A stretch of 13,787 bases of DNA from Acidobacteriota bacterium (GCA_021809235.1 JAKBAG010000058.1:1-13787), one strand, 5' to 3'; counted from the first letter of the stretch, positions 1 to 7,037 are shown. Made by a program: numbers and translations. Notes: generated by a model not told the origin, from the sequence alone.

Positions 1-1542
1 GGCATTCCAGGCGCCACCGGAGGCGGTAACCATGCCGGTGATCAGGTAGGGGAAGATACCAGGCAGGATGAGGGTAGTCCAGCGCTGCCAGCGGGTGAAT
101 TTGTATAGCGAGGCGGCTTCACGCAGGTCCGAGGGGATAGACATGGCGCCGGCGATTACGTTGAAGAGGATGTACCATTGTGTGCCGAGCAGCATGAGCG
201 CGACCGAGCCGATGCCGAGTCCGCCGCCCAGGCGAACAAGGCCGATGAGCAGGATAGGAAAAAATGCCGTGGCCGGGATGGAGGCCATGATCTGGGCGAC
301 GGGCTGGACCAGCCGCGCCAGTCGTGGATTGAATCCGATGGCGACGCCGACCGGAATGGTCCAGAGCGCGGAGATGAGCAGCGAGGCATTCACGCGCAGG
401 AAGGTGGCGGCAGCGCCCTCCAGTAGCAGCCGCAGCTCGGCTGCGGTGATGCCGCGCAGCAGCAGCAGGCCCTGCCATGCGCCCCAGCCCACCGCGGCTG
501 CCACGGCGAGGCCAAGCATCCAGAGTTGCAGCGAGGAGCTGGAGCCGCCTTCCTCATCTAATGCGTGCAGCGGCTGGCTGCGATGCCGCGCGGCCAGCCG
601 GCTATAGAGCGGCTCCTCGATACTGGCCCAGATGCGTTGCGGCAGCGACTGCAGCAGCGGGGAGCGCCGCAGCAGCTCCAGGATGGGTGAGGTGACGCGA
701 TCATCGGACTCCACCTGCTCGAATTTGAACTTGTCGCTCCAGGCGATGAGCGGCCGCCAGATCAGCTGGTCGGTAGCGACGACGATCAGGATCACGGTGC
801 CGAGGCCGGCCAGCAGTGCGCGAACGTCACCGGAGCTGGCTGCGGTTTGCAGATAGCTGCCCAGGCCGGGCAGTTGGAAGTTGCGGTCGCCCATGGTGAA
901 CATCTCGCAGGCGATGAGGGCAAACCAGCCACCGGCGACTGAGACGATGGAATTCCAGACCAGGCCGATGGTGGCATAGGGCATTTCCAACTGCCAGAAG
1001 CGTTGCCAGGCCGAGTAGCGGTAGATGCGTGCGGCCTCAACCATCTCACGCGGGATGGTCTTCAGCGAGGTGTAAAAGCTGAAGGCCAGATTCCACACCT
1101 GCCCGGTGAAGATGAGCAGGATAACGCCCAGCTCGATGCCCAGCTGGTGACCGGGAATGAGCGCAACCATCGCCAGTACCACCGGAGGCAGGAAGCTGAG
1201 CACGGGGATCGACTGCAGAATGTCGAGCGCGGCAATCATCCAGGCTTCCACGCGCGGGTTATAGGCGGCCAGATATCCGTAACTGACGGCGAAGATCAGG
1301 CTCATGAGATAAGCGATGGCAATGCGCACCACCGAGTAGGCGGCATAGGTCGGCAGGGCGCGTATGGAGTGTGAGATGGGGACCATGGGCACGGGGGCCT
1401 GCATCCAGTAGGCACCCATATGCACGATGGTGAAGAAGATGGCCAGGCCGCAGGCTGCTACTCCGGCGTCAATGAAGACCGGCCAGGTGGAGCGCATGAC
1501 CAGCGTGCTGGCCAGGGGGCGGAAGGTGCGCTGAAGCTTCAT
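1..1542 (-). CDS. ABC transporter permease, duplicated (two fused permease domains), NitT/TauT-like; partial at 3' end
   Basis: Membrane component of an importer; substrate unknown, probably a small anion such as nitrate, sulfonate or bicarbonate by family resemblance. My translation gives 514 codons with no stop before the window edge, so the C-terminus is missing. Two copies of the binding-protein-dependent permease domain are visible. Each carries an EAA loop that contacts the ATPase: EMVEAARIYRYSAWQRFW near residue 166 and DLREAASLYKFTRWQRW near residue 475. Many hydrophobic segments surround them, and a charged cytosolic linker (about residues 270-340) separates the halves. Such duplicated permeases (COG4986-like) replace a homodimer. 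The ATG overlaps the TGA of the upstream ATPase gene as ATGA, a strong sign of translational coupling. No substrate-binding protein gene is visible; it could lie beyond the window. Confidence in the family is high, in the substrate low. Confidence 0.9.
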   Translation of the reverse strand, partial: MKLQRTFRPLASTLVMRSTWPVFIDAGVAACGLAIFFTIVHMGAYWMQAPVPMVPISHSIRALPTYAAYSVVRIAIAYLMSLIFAVSYGYLAAYNPRVEAWMIAALDILQSIPVLSFLPPVVLAMVALIPGHQLGIELGVILLIFTGQVWNLAFSFYTSLKTIPREMVEAARIYRYSAWQRFWQLEMPYATIGLVWNSIVSVAGGWFALIACEMFTMGDRNFQLPGLGSYLQTAASSGDVRALLAGLGTVILIVVATDQLIWRPLIAWSDKFKFEQVESDDRVTSPILELLRRSPLLQSLPQRIWASIEEPLYSRLAARHRSQPLHALDEEGGSSSSLQLWMLGLAVAAAVGWGAWQGLLLLRGITAAELRLLLEGAAATFLRVNASLLISALWTIPVGVAIGFNPRLARLVQPVAQIMASIPATAFFPILLIGLVRLGGGLGIGSVALMLLGTQWYILFNVIAGAMSIPSDLREAASLYKFTRWQRWTTLILPGIFPYLITGMVTASGGAWNA

Positions 1543-2939
1543 TCGGCATCCTCGACCGGGACAGCAGGCTGGGCCTCCGGCTCCTCGGGCAGGATGAACC
1601 GGCGACGCGCCGCGTCGAAGTCGAAAAGCTCGGCGTAGCGGCCCCAGTTGACGGCGGTTTCCACCTGGCGCAGGCTTTCGTCATTGCTGAACTGCTCGTC
1701 GAGCATATCCAGAAAGAACTCTTCCGGTACGGTGTGGTCGTTCTTGGTCTCCAGTGCGCGGCGAATCTGGCGCAGCAGCAGGATATTGCGCAGTGCCGCC
1801 TCGCGGAAAAGTTCCTTCTGCTGGAGAATTTCGGAGTTGGCAAAGGCCGTTCCTTCTTGGGTGATGGCCACATCGCCCTCCTCGACGGTGAGGAAGCCGA
1901 GCAGTTGCGCAGCGTCGACGATGGGCAGCAGGTCATCGATTTCAAAGGCAAGATCGTCGGCCAGCCGGTAGATGTCGTCCTTGCCTCCCTTGTCGATGAG
2001 CAGTTCGAGCAGGCCGGCCACACCTCCGGGACGGGCATGGGGCAGCATCTGGTAGTGCATCTGGCGCTGATCGCGCGGGGGCTTGCCGGTGGTGTGGTCG
2101 GGTGCGGCAAGCGGAGCCACTTCCGGCCGCGTGAGCACCTTGTAGATGTAGTCGACCAGTTGAGTAAAGGGTTCGGATTTGCGGTCGCGCGGGTGCGAAA
2201 GCTGTACCCGGAAGTCGGTGCGGATGTGACCGGGGTTGCGGCCCAGCACGATGATGCGGTCGGCCAGCAGGACAGCCTCTTCAATGTTGTGGGTGACCAG
2301 GAAGACGGCCTTGGTGGGCATGGTCTTCTTCGACCAGAGCTCGAGCAGTTCGCTGCGCAGATTCTCTGCCGTGAGCACGTCGAGGGCCGAGAACGGCTCA
2401 TCCATGAAGAGCACCTCCGGCTCTACGACCAGTGCGCGCGCAAAGCCCACGCGCTGGCGCATGCCTCCGGAGAGTTCCTTGGGATAGGCGGCTTCAAAGC
2501 CGTCCAGACCGACCGTATCCAGCATGCGCAGGCTGCGTTCGCGGCGCTCCTCAGCCCCCAGGCCACGAGCCTTCAGCGGTGCCTCGACGTTCTCCAGCAC
2601 CGTGAGCCAGGGGAAAAGAGCAAAGCTCTGGAAAACGATGGAGACGTTGATGGCCGACTCGGCGATGGGGCGACCGTGCCAGTAAACCTGTCCGGCGCTG
2701 GGACGGGAAAGCCCGCTGAGCATCCGCAGCATGGTGGATTTACCCGAGCCGGAGGGGCCGAGCAGGGCAAGAATTTCGCCCGGCACAATCGACAGATCCG
2801 TGGGCGAGATGACCTGAATTCGGTTCTGGCTGGGCTGTGCGTAGTACTTCTCAATCCGTTCGGCGCGGATGATGGGCTCGTCGGAGACAACGGAGGAGAC
2901 GGGAGATTGGAGCGCAGAGCCTTTGAGCAGATTGTCCAT
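1539..2939 (-). CDS. ABC transporter ATP-binding protein with C-terminal AAA-associated domain, NitT/TauT family
   Basis: This cytoplasmic ATPase powers the duplicated permease encoded next. Of 466 residues, about 22-265 form the nucleotide-binding domain: Walker A GPSGSGKS (61-68), Q-loop Gln104, signature LSGGMRQR (156-163), Walker B VLFMDE (176-181), D-loop SALD and switch His217. It most resembles the nitrate/sulfonate/taurine ATPases (SsuB/TauB/NrtD type), which are usually about 250-270 residues. The extra 200 residues (about 290-450) fit the AAA-associated C-terminal domain found on ATPases paired with duplicated permeases; its role is not established. The last 15 residues are Pro/Glu-rich. 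The ATG is preceded by a strong AGGAGG site (2944-2949) with a 4-base spacer, which fixes the start. The TGA overlaps the permease ATG. Confidence 0.95.
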   Translation of the reverse strand: MDNLLKGSALQSPVSSVVSDEPIIRAERIEKYYAQPSQNRIQVISPTDLSIVPGEILALLGPSGSGKSTMLRMLSGLSRPSAGQVYWHGRPIAESAINVSIVFQSFALFPWLTVLENVEAPLKARGLGAEERRERSLRMLDTVGLDGFEAAYPKELSGGMRQRVGFARALVVEPEVLFMDEPFSALDVLTAENLRSELLELWSKKTMPTKAVFLVTHNIEEAVLLADRIIVLGRNPGHIRTDFRVQLSHPRDRKSEPFTQLVDYIYKVLTRPEVAPLAAPDHTTGKPPRDQRQMHYQMLPHARPGGVAGLLELLIDKGGKDDIYRLADDLAFEIDDLLPIVDAAQLLGFLTVEEGDVAITQEGTAFANSEILQQKELFREAALRNILLLRQIRRALETKNDHTVPEEFFLDMLDEQFSNDESLRQVETAVNWGRYAELFDFDAARRRFILPEEPEAQPAVPVEDAE

Positions 2940-3151
2940 GCGTCCTCCTGGCGCGAGGTTCTTGGATGCGGAGGCTACCCCCGCGGATTCTGGTTGTTAG
3001 CCTACGGACTGCTGTTTTGTGGCCCGGAGCGCACGGCAGGGGCCGGGGCTGGCCAAAGAGCAGAAAGCGGCTGCTCATGATGCGTTTCGATGCAGAACGG
3101 TGAAGGACGGATCATCCTCCGTCAGGGAAATTCGCTGTCTGCCGACATCAG

Positions 3152-3229
3152 GATTGTTTGATGCAACAGCCCATACAAACAATCGCGGGAAGGCACGGAA
3201 ATACCGAATGCAGTGGATGGTATGGGTTG
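3152..3229. repeat. Overlapping inverted repeats with two mutually exclusive pairings
   Basis: GATTGTTTG (3152-3160) is perfectly complementary to CAAACAATC (3176-3184). ATG (3161-3163) can add three pairs with CAT (3172-3174) past one bulged A. CAGCCCATAC (3167-3176), inside that hairpin, can instead pair with GTATGGGTTG (3220-3229) in 10 pairs including one G-U. The two folds cannot coexist. This could be a regulatory RNA leader, an operator or chance. No T-run follows on either strand. Confidence 0.45.
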
Positions 3230-3280
3230 AGCAAACCTGCCCTTAGCTTACAGCCTGCAGCAATGGGTGACCAGATGCGG

Positions 3281-3308
3281 AGCAGGAAAAAGCGAAAGTT
3301 TTTCCGCT
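3281..3308. repeat. Inverted repeat / hairpin upstream of the response regulator gene
   Basis: GGAAAAA (3285-3291) and TTTTTCC (3299-3305) form a perfect 7-bp inverted repeat around the 7-base loop GCGAAAG. AGC (3281-3283) and GCT (3306-3308) extend it to 10 pairs with A3284 bulged. It may be an operator or RNA hairpin. The T-run lies within the stem rather than after it, so it is not a standard intrinsic terminator. Confidence 0.45.
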
Positions 3309-3430
3309 GGTTTTCGCCGGAGGGATGCCGGAAGCCGGGACGTTGGCAGGGGAGCCGTGCAGGCAGGAGTAAACGGCAGAAAGAGAGGATTCCCGGAGAA
3401 TTCCCGAGCGGGATGGATGCCCTGGACCGA

Positions 3431-3436
3431 TACAAT
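3431..3436 (+). promoter_or_regulatory. Possible -10 element (TACAAT) for the response regulator gene
   Basis: TACAAT in the context GATACAAT matches the sigma-70 -10 consensus at five of six positions and lies 112 bases before the ATG. No good -35 hexamer sits 16-18 bases upstream, so this is weak. A 6-bp hairpin (3449-3474) would fall at the start of the transcript. Confidence 0.25.
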
Positions 3437-3547
3437 ATGAAGTGTCAGCCGCACGGGAACGCGACGCAGTGCGGGGAATTGGGCCGTAGGCCTTCCGAGA
3501 GAAAACGCCGGGAAATACAGAAGCACAAGGATACAGGGAAACGCCGT

Positions 3548-3922
3548 ATGAGCAGCGAAGGCAGAAACAAACAACGGGTGCTGGTGGCCGACGATGAGCG
3601 CGTAATCGCCGATACGCTGGCCATGATACTTTCCCAAAGCGGATTTGAAACCCGCGCCGTCTACTCCGGCGAGCAGGCTTTGGAAGTGGCAGCCAGCTTT
3701 CAACCGGAGATGCTGATCTCGGACGTGATTATGGCCGGGGTAAACGGCATTGATGCCGCGATTGAGATTCGTCGTATGCTGCCCCAGATTAAGGTGCTGC
3801 TGTTTTCCGGCCAGGCCGCAACGGCCGATCTTCTGGAAAAGGCACGGGCGCGCGGCTACGATTTTGAGATTCTGGCCAAGCCAGTCCATCCGCAGGATCT
3901 GCTGGCGCGCATGCGCGGCTAG
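3548..3922 (+). CDS. Single-domain response regulator (CheY-like receiver)
   Basis: A cytoplasmic phospho-receiver of 124 residues with no output domain, so it probably acts through a partner protein or in a phosphorelay. Visible features are the acidic pair Asp15/Asp16 (VLVADDE), phospho-acceptor Asp59 (ISDVIM), the switch residue Ser87 (LLFSGQ) and the conserved Lys111-Pro112 (ILAKPVHP). The Pro usually found in the D-x-x-M-P loop after the acceptor Asp is Ala63. The ATG at 3548 starts exactly at a normal receiver N-terminus; the upstream in-frame codons look non-coding, although the ribosome site before this ATG is weak (AGGGA about 9 bases upstream). No histidine kinase is nearby, so this is an orphan regulator. 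It is convergent with the thioredoxin gene, 43 bases away. Confidence 0.88.
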   Translation: MSSEGRNKQRVLVADDERVIADTLAMILSQSGFETRAVYSGEQALEVAASFQPEMLISDVIMAGVNGIDAAIEIRRMLPQIKVLLFSGQAATADLLEKARARGYDFEILAKPVHPQDLLARMRG

Positions 3923-3965
3923 CTCTTGTCGCCGCTCCATGGGACAGGTTGCCGCTGGCTGGATT

Positions 3966-4547
3966 TCAGCCCCGGGCCACACCGGTCTTGAGGCCAGCTC
4001 CGTATGCTGCCGGGGATTCCTGCAGCAACGGCAGCAACAGCCTGTCCCGATCAGCTGCACTCAGTGGGCCTTCCACGCGCTGCCGTAGCCGTCCGCGCCG
4101 ATCGATGAGAAACGAGATTGGCAGCCCCAGTACGCCGCCGTAACGCATGCTCAGCTGCCGGTCGCTCATCACAATCGGATAGGGGATGGGATGGCTGCGC
4201 ATCCAGGCGAGCACTTCGGAGGCTGAGTCATCCATGGAAGCGCCGAGAACCTGTAGCCCCTGCGGGCCCAGTGTCTGCTGCCAGGCGGCGAGACGGGGAA
4301 TCTCTGACAGGCAGGGACCGCACCAGGTAGCCCAGAAGTTGAGCAGCACCACCCGTCCGCGCAGGCTGGCCAGATGGACCGGCGAGTGGTCGGTCACCGA
4401 CGGACGAACGAAGTCCGGTGCCGGTTGCAGCAGGCGCAACGGCGCCGCTGATGCCGAACCTCGGGGCAGCAGCGAGGCGGCCGCACTGGCGGCCAGCATC
4501 TGCAGCAGATAACGTCTGGCTACAGGCCGATGCGTTGGCTCAGGCAA
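3966..4547 (-). CDS. TlpA/ResA-like thioredoxin-fold protein, Tat-exported
   Basis: Predicted extracytoplasmic thiol-disulfide oxidoreductase, third gene of the FG-GAP/rhodanese/thioredoxin operon. From the TTG at 4547 it has 193 residues. A Tat-like signal (ARRYLLQMLAA, about residues 10-20) leads to an SASA cleavage region near 31-34. The AhpC/TSA-TlpA-type domain follows, with active site WCGPC (75-79) and the cis-Pro loop GLPISFLID. TlpA/ResA proteins typically reduce disulfides in cytochrome c maturation or other envelope thiols; the partner here is unknown. I chose the TTG because AAAGGGG lies 7 bases before it and this places the twin Arg near the N-terminus. In-frame alternatives are ATG at 4574 and TTG at 4592, both inside the upstream gene. 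The TTG start overlaps the rhodanese stop by 8 bases, implying coupling. Confidence 0.88.
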   Translation of the reverse strand: MPEPTHRPVARRYLLQMLAASAAASLLPRGSASAAPLRLLQPAPDFVRPSVTDHSPVHLASLRGRVVLLNFWATWCGPCLSEIPRLAAWQQTLGPQGLQVLGASMDDSASEVLAWMRSHPIPYPIVMSDRQLSMRYGGVLGLPISFLIDRRGRLRQRVEGPLSAADRDRLLLPLLQESPAAYGAGLKTGVARG

Positions 4548-5016
4548 CCGGATACCCCTTTGCCACCCAGTCATCGCCAAAGTTATTGGCAATGTGAATC
4601 ACGCGCACGTTGCGGAATCCCATCCCGTGCAGCAGGTCCCAGGCCGGGGCGATGTTGGGGCAGTGCGTCCAGGGGCAGCAGCCGCAGTAGAGCAGGATGG
4701 GCGCTGTGCGGGGCAGGGAAGCCACGGCACTGCGCAGCAGGGCCTGCCCGGTGGGTTGCGAGGCCGGTCCGGCGTAGATGGCACCGCGGATATGCTGCTG
4801 ATCAAACATGGAGCGGAAGCCAACCTGCAGAATCTTTGTGTGACCTGCGTCCGGCTTTTGCAGAAGTGCGGCGGCGGCAGCCGGCTCCAACAGCGCCGAC
4901 TGTGGAATGGTAGTGGCGCTTTCAGCGTGCAGGCGAGGAGAGCGGAAGGCAAGCAGAGCCGCGGCCAGCCCGGAGGGCAACTGCAGCAGGAAACGACGAC
5001 GAGTGGGGTTTTGCAT
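4540..5016 (-). CDS. Rhodanese-like domain protein with Cys-rich active loop, Tat-exported
   Basis: Middle gene of the three-gene exported cluster; 158 residues. The N-terminus has a twin-arginine signal (PTRRRFLLQL, about residues 4-13) followed by a hydrophobic stretch and an LHA/ES cleavage region. The rest resembles a single rhodanese fold: an early strand with KILQVGF and FDQQHIRGAIYAG, then the active-loop position YCGCCPWTHCPN and a helix starting IAPAWDLL. Typical rhodaneses have one Cys in a CRxGxR loop; here the loop has four Cys and lacks those Arg residues, so ordinary thiosulfate:cyanide sulfurtransfer is doubtful. Metal, persulfide or disulfide chemistry is possible. The ATG at 5016 is chosen because GAGGT (5022-5026, overlapping the upstream stop) is 5 bases before it; the TTG at 5028 lacks a site. 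I cannot assign a substrate. Confidence 0.85.
   Translation of the reverse strand: MQNPTRRRFLLQLPSGLAAALLAFRSPRLHAESATTIPQSALLEPAAAAALLQKPDAGHTKILQVGFRSMFDQQHIRGAIYAGPASQPTGQALLRSAVASLPRTAPILLYCGCCPWTHCPNIAPAWDLLHGMGFRNVRVIHIANNFGDDWVAKGYPVA
4555..4561 (-). promoter_or_regulatory. Ribosome binding site that decides the TTG start of the thioredoxin gene
   Basis: AAAGGGG on the minus strand lies 7 bases before the TTG at 4547, within the last codons of the rhodanese-like gene. The alternative starts at 4574 and 4592 have no comparable purine-rich site. Confidence 0.5.
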
Positions 5017-5024
5017 GCGGCACC

Positions 5025-6998
5025 TCAATGTGAGTGTGGTTGAGAAACGTTGGATGGCGGGAGTGGCGCGGCATGAGCCTGGGGTGCAGGTGCAGACTCA
5101 TGTTCAAAGCCGGAGACGATCCCTTTGCCTTCTTCGATGGTGAGGATGCGATCGATGACGGGAATGGAGAGCTTTTCCACGGTTCGATCCGGCCAGTGAA
5201 TCTCGGCGCCGTCGATGCGGGTGGCATCGCTCAGGCCAAAGTGCAGGCGAAAATCATTGGAGGAAAGATAGCTGCCGCCGCTGAGGACATCCTGGCGCTG
5301 GCGCATGCCGTTGGCGGTCAGGTAGACGGTAGTTCCGACGGCGTCACGCGGGCTTTTGGCCCCGCCGATCAGGCTGAATTCGATCCAGTGATGTTTGTCC
5401 GGGCTGACATTTTTCAGCAGCACAGGCACGCCGTCCATGTTGCTGATGACGACATCAATCTTGCCGTTGTTAAACAGGTCCCCGAAGGCTGCGCCGCGGC
5501 CTACACTGACGGTGGCCAGGCCGGTGCCTTCAACCGGCGGAATCTCGGTAAAGCTGCCCTTGCCGTTGTTGTGGAAGAGCTGCGGTCGCTGAGCGTAGCT
5601 TTGTCCCCACTCGGGATGCTGATCGACCTGCGGATAGACGTGACCGTTGGCGATGAACAGGTCTAGCCAGCCGTCGTTGTCATAGTCGAGAAAGCCGTCG
5701 CCAAAGCCGACGAATGGGATGGTCGGCTTGGCTATACCAGCCTTGTAACTGACGTCGGTGAAGTTGCCGGTGCCATCGTTTTCAAAGACCACCTTGTAGT
5801 CGTCGGAGAAGGTGGTGCTGACGACATCGAGGTGGCCATTGTTTTTGTAATCGCCCAGCGCCAGGCCCATGTTAGCCACCTCGCGGCCGCCCTCGTTGAC
5901 GGCAAATCCGCCGGTGTAGCTGTCGTCCTCGAAGGTGCCGTTGTGCTTGTTGATGTAGAGGTAGTTGGGCGAGGAGTCATCGGCGACCAGCAGGTCCGGC
6001 CAGCCGTCGTTGTTGACGTCGGCAAAGACAGTACCCAGGCCGTAATAGCGGTCCGGATCGCTGACGCCGGCTTTCTGGCTGACGTCGGTAAAGGTGCCGT
6101 CGCCGTTGTTGTGGAAGAGATGGTCGCGCTCGCCGCGCAGTCCGCGCGGGCCGCACATGACCAGCGTTCCGCGATAAACGCAGCGCGCGTAGCCGACAAC
6201 CTTGTTGCCGCTCAGCGGCGGATTGTGCACATCGAAGTCGATATAGCCATCCACAAAAAGATCGAGGCGTCCGTCGCCATCATAGTCGCCGAAGGTAGCA
6301 CCGGCGGACCAGCCGCCGAGCGCTACGCCGGCCTTTTCCGCAACGTCGGTGAATGTGCCGTCGTGGTTGTTGCGGTAGAGCCGGTTCTTGCCATAGTTGG
6401 TGACGTAGAGATCGGGCCAGCCGTCGTTGTCAAAGTCTCCGACGACCACGCCGTAGCCCCAGCGGTCATTGGTGACGCCGGCCTGCGCGGCCACGTTGGT
6501 GAAGGTGCCGTCGTGATTGTTGTGGAAGAGTGCGGCCTGTGGCGAGCGGGCCTTGCCGTCGAGGGCATCGAAGGTAGAGCCGTTGACGAAATAGATATCG
6601 AGCCAGCCATCGTGGTCATAGTCGAGCAGGGCCACGCCGGGCCCCTTGGCTTCCAGGATGTACTTCTTTTCCGGCGTTCCGGCTGTGTGGTGCCAAGAGG
6701 TGAGGCCGGCCTGCTGCGCGACATTCTGGAAGACGATGGGACCGCTTTTCACAAAGCCGCCTGCGGTGATGGGCCGGTGCTGTGCGTCAAACTGTGCATC
6801 CTGCTGCACGCCGCTGGCAATGCCGCCCATCTGCTGAGCAGCCATCGGCACGGTGGCCCAGGCCGCCAGCAGTAAGACGCAAAGAAGGGCTTGTCGATGC
6901 CTGCGAAGGAAAAAGCTGCCGGAGCAGGAGCCGGGCACGAATCGGGAGGCAGTGGAGGACGCAGCCAGAGAATCGAAGTAAGAGGCCAACCCGCTCAT
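5025..6998 (-). CDS. Secreted FG-GAP/VCBS repeat protein with ASPIC/UnbV domain (CRTAC1 family)
   Basis: Large exported protein of 657 residues, first gene of the cluster. After about 30 residues a basic segment (LRRHR) and hydrophobic stretch (37-50) form a signal peptide ending near AAQQ. Seven repeats with calcium-loop signatures follow, at about 122, 184, 233, 323, 379, 434 and 503; examples are DYDHDGWLDIYF, DFDNDGWPDLYV and DYDGDGRLDLF. Seven such units fit a seven-bladed beta-propeller. HNN-x-DGTFT-type links precede most blades. A Cys pair (273, 282; CVYRGTLVMCGP) sits between blades 3 and 4. Residues about 535-625 form the ASPIC/UnbV domain, including GGSYLSSNDFRLHFGL. The family is widespread but of uncertain function, with adhesion, scaffolding or calcium binding suggested. 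The ATG lacks a clear ribosome site; a TATAAT 8 bases upstream suggests leaderless transcription or a slightly later start. Confidence 0.92.
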   Translation of the reverse strand: MSGLASYFDSLAASSTASRFVPGSCSGSFFLRRHRQALLCVLLLAAWATVPMAAQQMGGIASGVQQDAQFDAQHRPITAGGFVKSGPIVFQNVAQQAGLTSWHHTAGTPEKKYILEAKGPGVALLDYDHDGWLDIYFVNGSTFDALDGKARSPQAALFHNNHDGTFTNVAAQAGVTNDRWGYGVVVGDFDNDGWPDLYVTNYGKNRLYRNNHDGTFTDVAEKAGVALGGWSAGATFGDYDGDGRLDLFVDGYIDFDVHNPPLSGNKVVGYARCVYRGTLVMCGPRGLRGERDHLFHNNGDGTFTDVSQKAGVSDPDRYYGLGTVFADVNNDGWPDLLVADDSSPNYLYINKHNGTFEDDSYTGGFAVNEGGREVANMGLALGDYKNNGHLDVVSTTFSDDYKVVFENDGTGNFTDVSYKAGIAKPTIPFVGFGDGFLDYDNDGWLDLFIANGHVYPQVDQHPEWGQSYAQRPQLFHNNGKGSFTEIPPVEGTGLATVSVGRGAAFGDLFNNGKIDVVISNMDGVPVLLKNVSPDKHHWIEFSLIGGAKSPRDAVGTTVYLTANGMRQRQDVLSGGSYLSSNDFRLHFGLSDATRIDGAEIHWPDRTVEKLSIPVIDRILTIEEGKGIVSGFEHESAPAPQAHAAPLPPSNVSQPHSH

Positions 6999-7005
6999 CC
7001 ACGTG

Positions 7006-7011
7006 ATTATA
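7006..7011 (-). promoter_or_regulatory. Perfect -10 element (TATAAT) in front of the FG-GAP operon
   Basis: TATAAT on the minus strand lies in the 39-base gap between recR and the FG-GAP gene. Seven bases separate it from the ATG at 6998, so transcription would begin at or next to the start codon and give a leaderless or near-leaderless mRNA. No good -35 hexamer is visible at 16-18 bases. It suggests the exported cluster is transcribed separately from the dnaX-recR block. Confidence 0.45.
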
Positions 7012-7037
7012 CGAGAGTGCAGGCAGAGCTGGCGCGG

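Larger units (their letters stand above)
2940..3547. other. 608-base intergenic region with structured elements, no convincing gene
   Basis: This gap separates the divergent ABC operon (minus) and response regulator (plus). A plus-strand open frame from 3158 runs into the receiver gene, but its first 130 codons encode a basic, low-complexity, Arg/Lys/Gly-rich peptide without family features, so I treat it as non-coding leader. The minus-strand frame across 3148-3435 is equally unconvincing. Inverted repeats visible here are AGGCTA/TAGCCT (2972-2977, 2998-3003), GACGGA/TCCGTC (3106-3123), a 9-bp pair at 3152-3184, a 7-bp pair at 3285-3305 and CCGCAC/GTGCGG (3449-3474). ATTCCCG occurs twice, 11 bases apart (3389-3395 and 3400-3406). 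None is followed by a clear T-run. Confidence 0.6.

Noticed and set aside
1734..3080. Long plus-strand open frame (448 codons) opposite the ABC ATPase
   Set aside because: It is antisense to a gene with complete ATPase motifs, has no recognisable domain, and is explained by the high GC content.
3158..3547. N-terminal extension of the response regulator frame
   Set aside because: The 130 extra codons encode a basic low-complexity peptide, and the receiver fold starts right after the ATG at 3548.
3925..3948. CTTGTC/GACAGG stem between the convergent regulator and thioredoxin genes as a terminator
   Set aside because: Only six pairs with one wobble, a 12-base loop and no T-run; it is too weak to call.
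5832..6875. Long plus-strand open frame (347 codons) opposite the FG-GAP gene
   Set aside because: Its Val/Ile/Ala-rich repeats are the reverse complement of the Asp/Gly repeats of the real protein.
5025..6998. Regularly spaced similar DNA segments as a possible CRISPR or satellite repeat
   Set aside because: They are degenerate codons for the seven DxDxDG propeller repeats and lie in frame inside a coding region.
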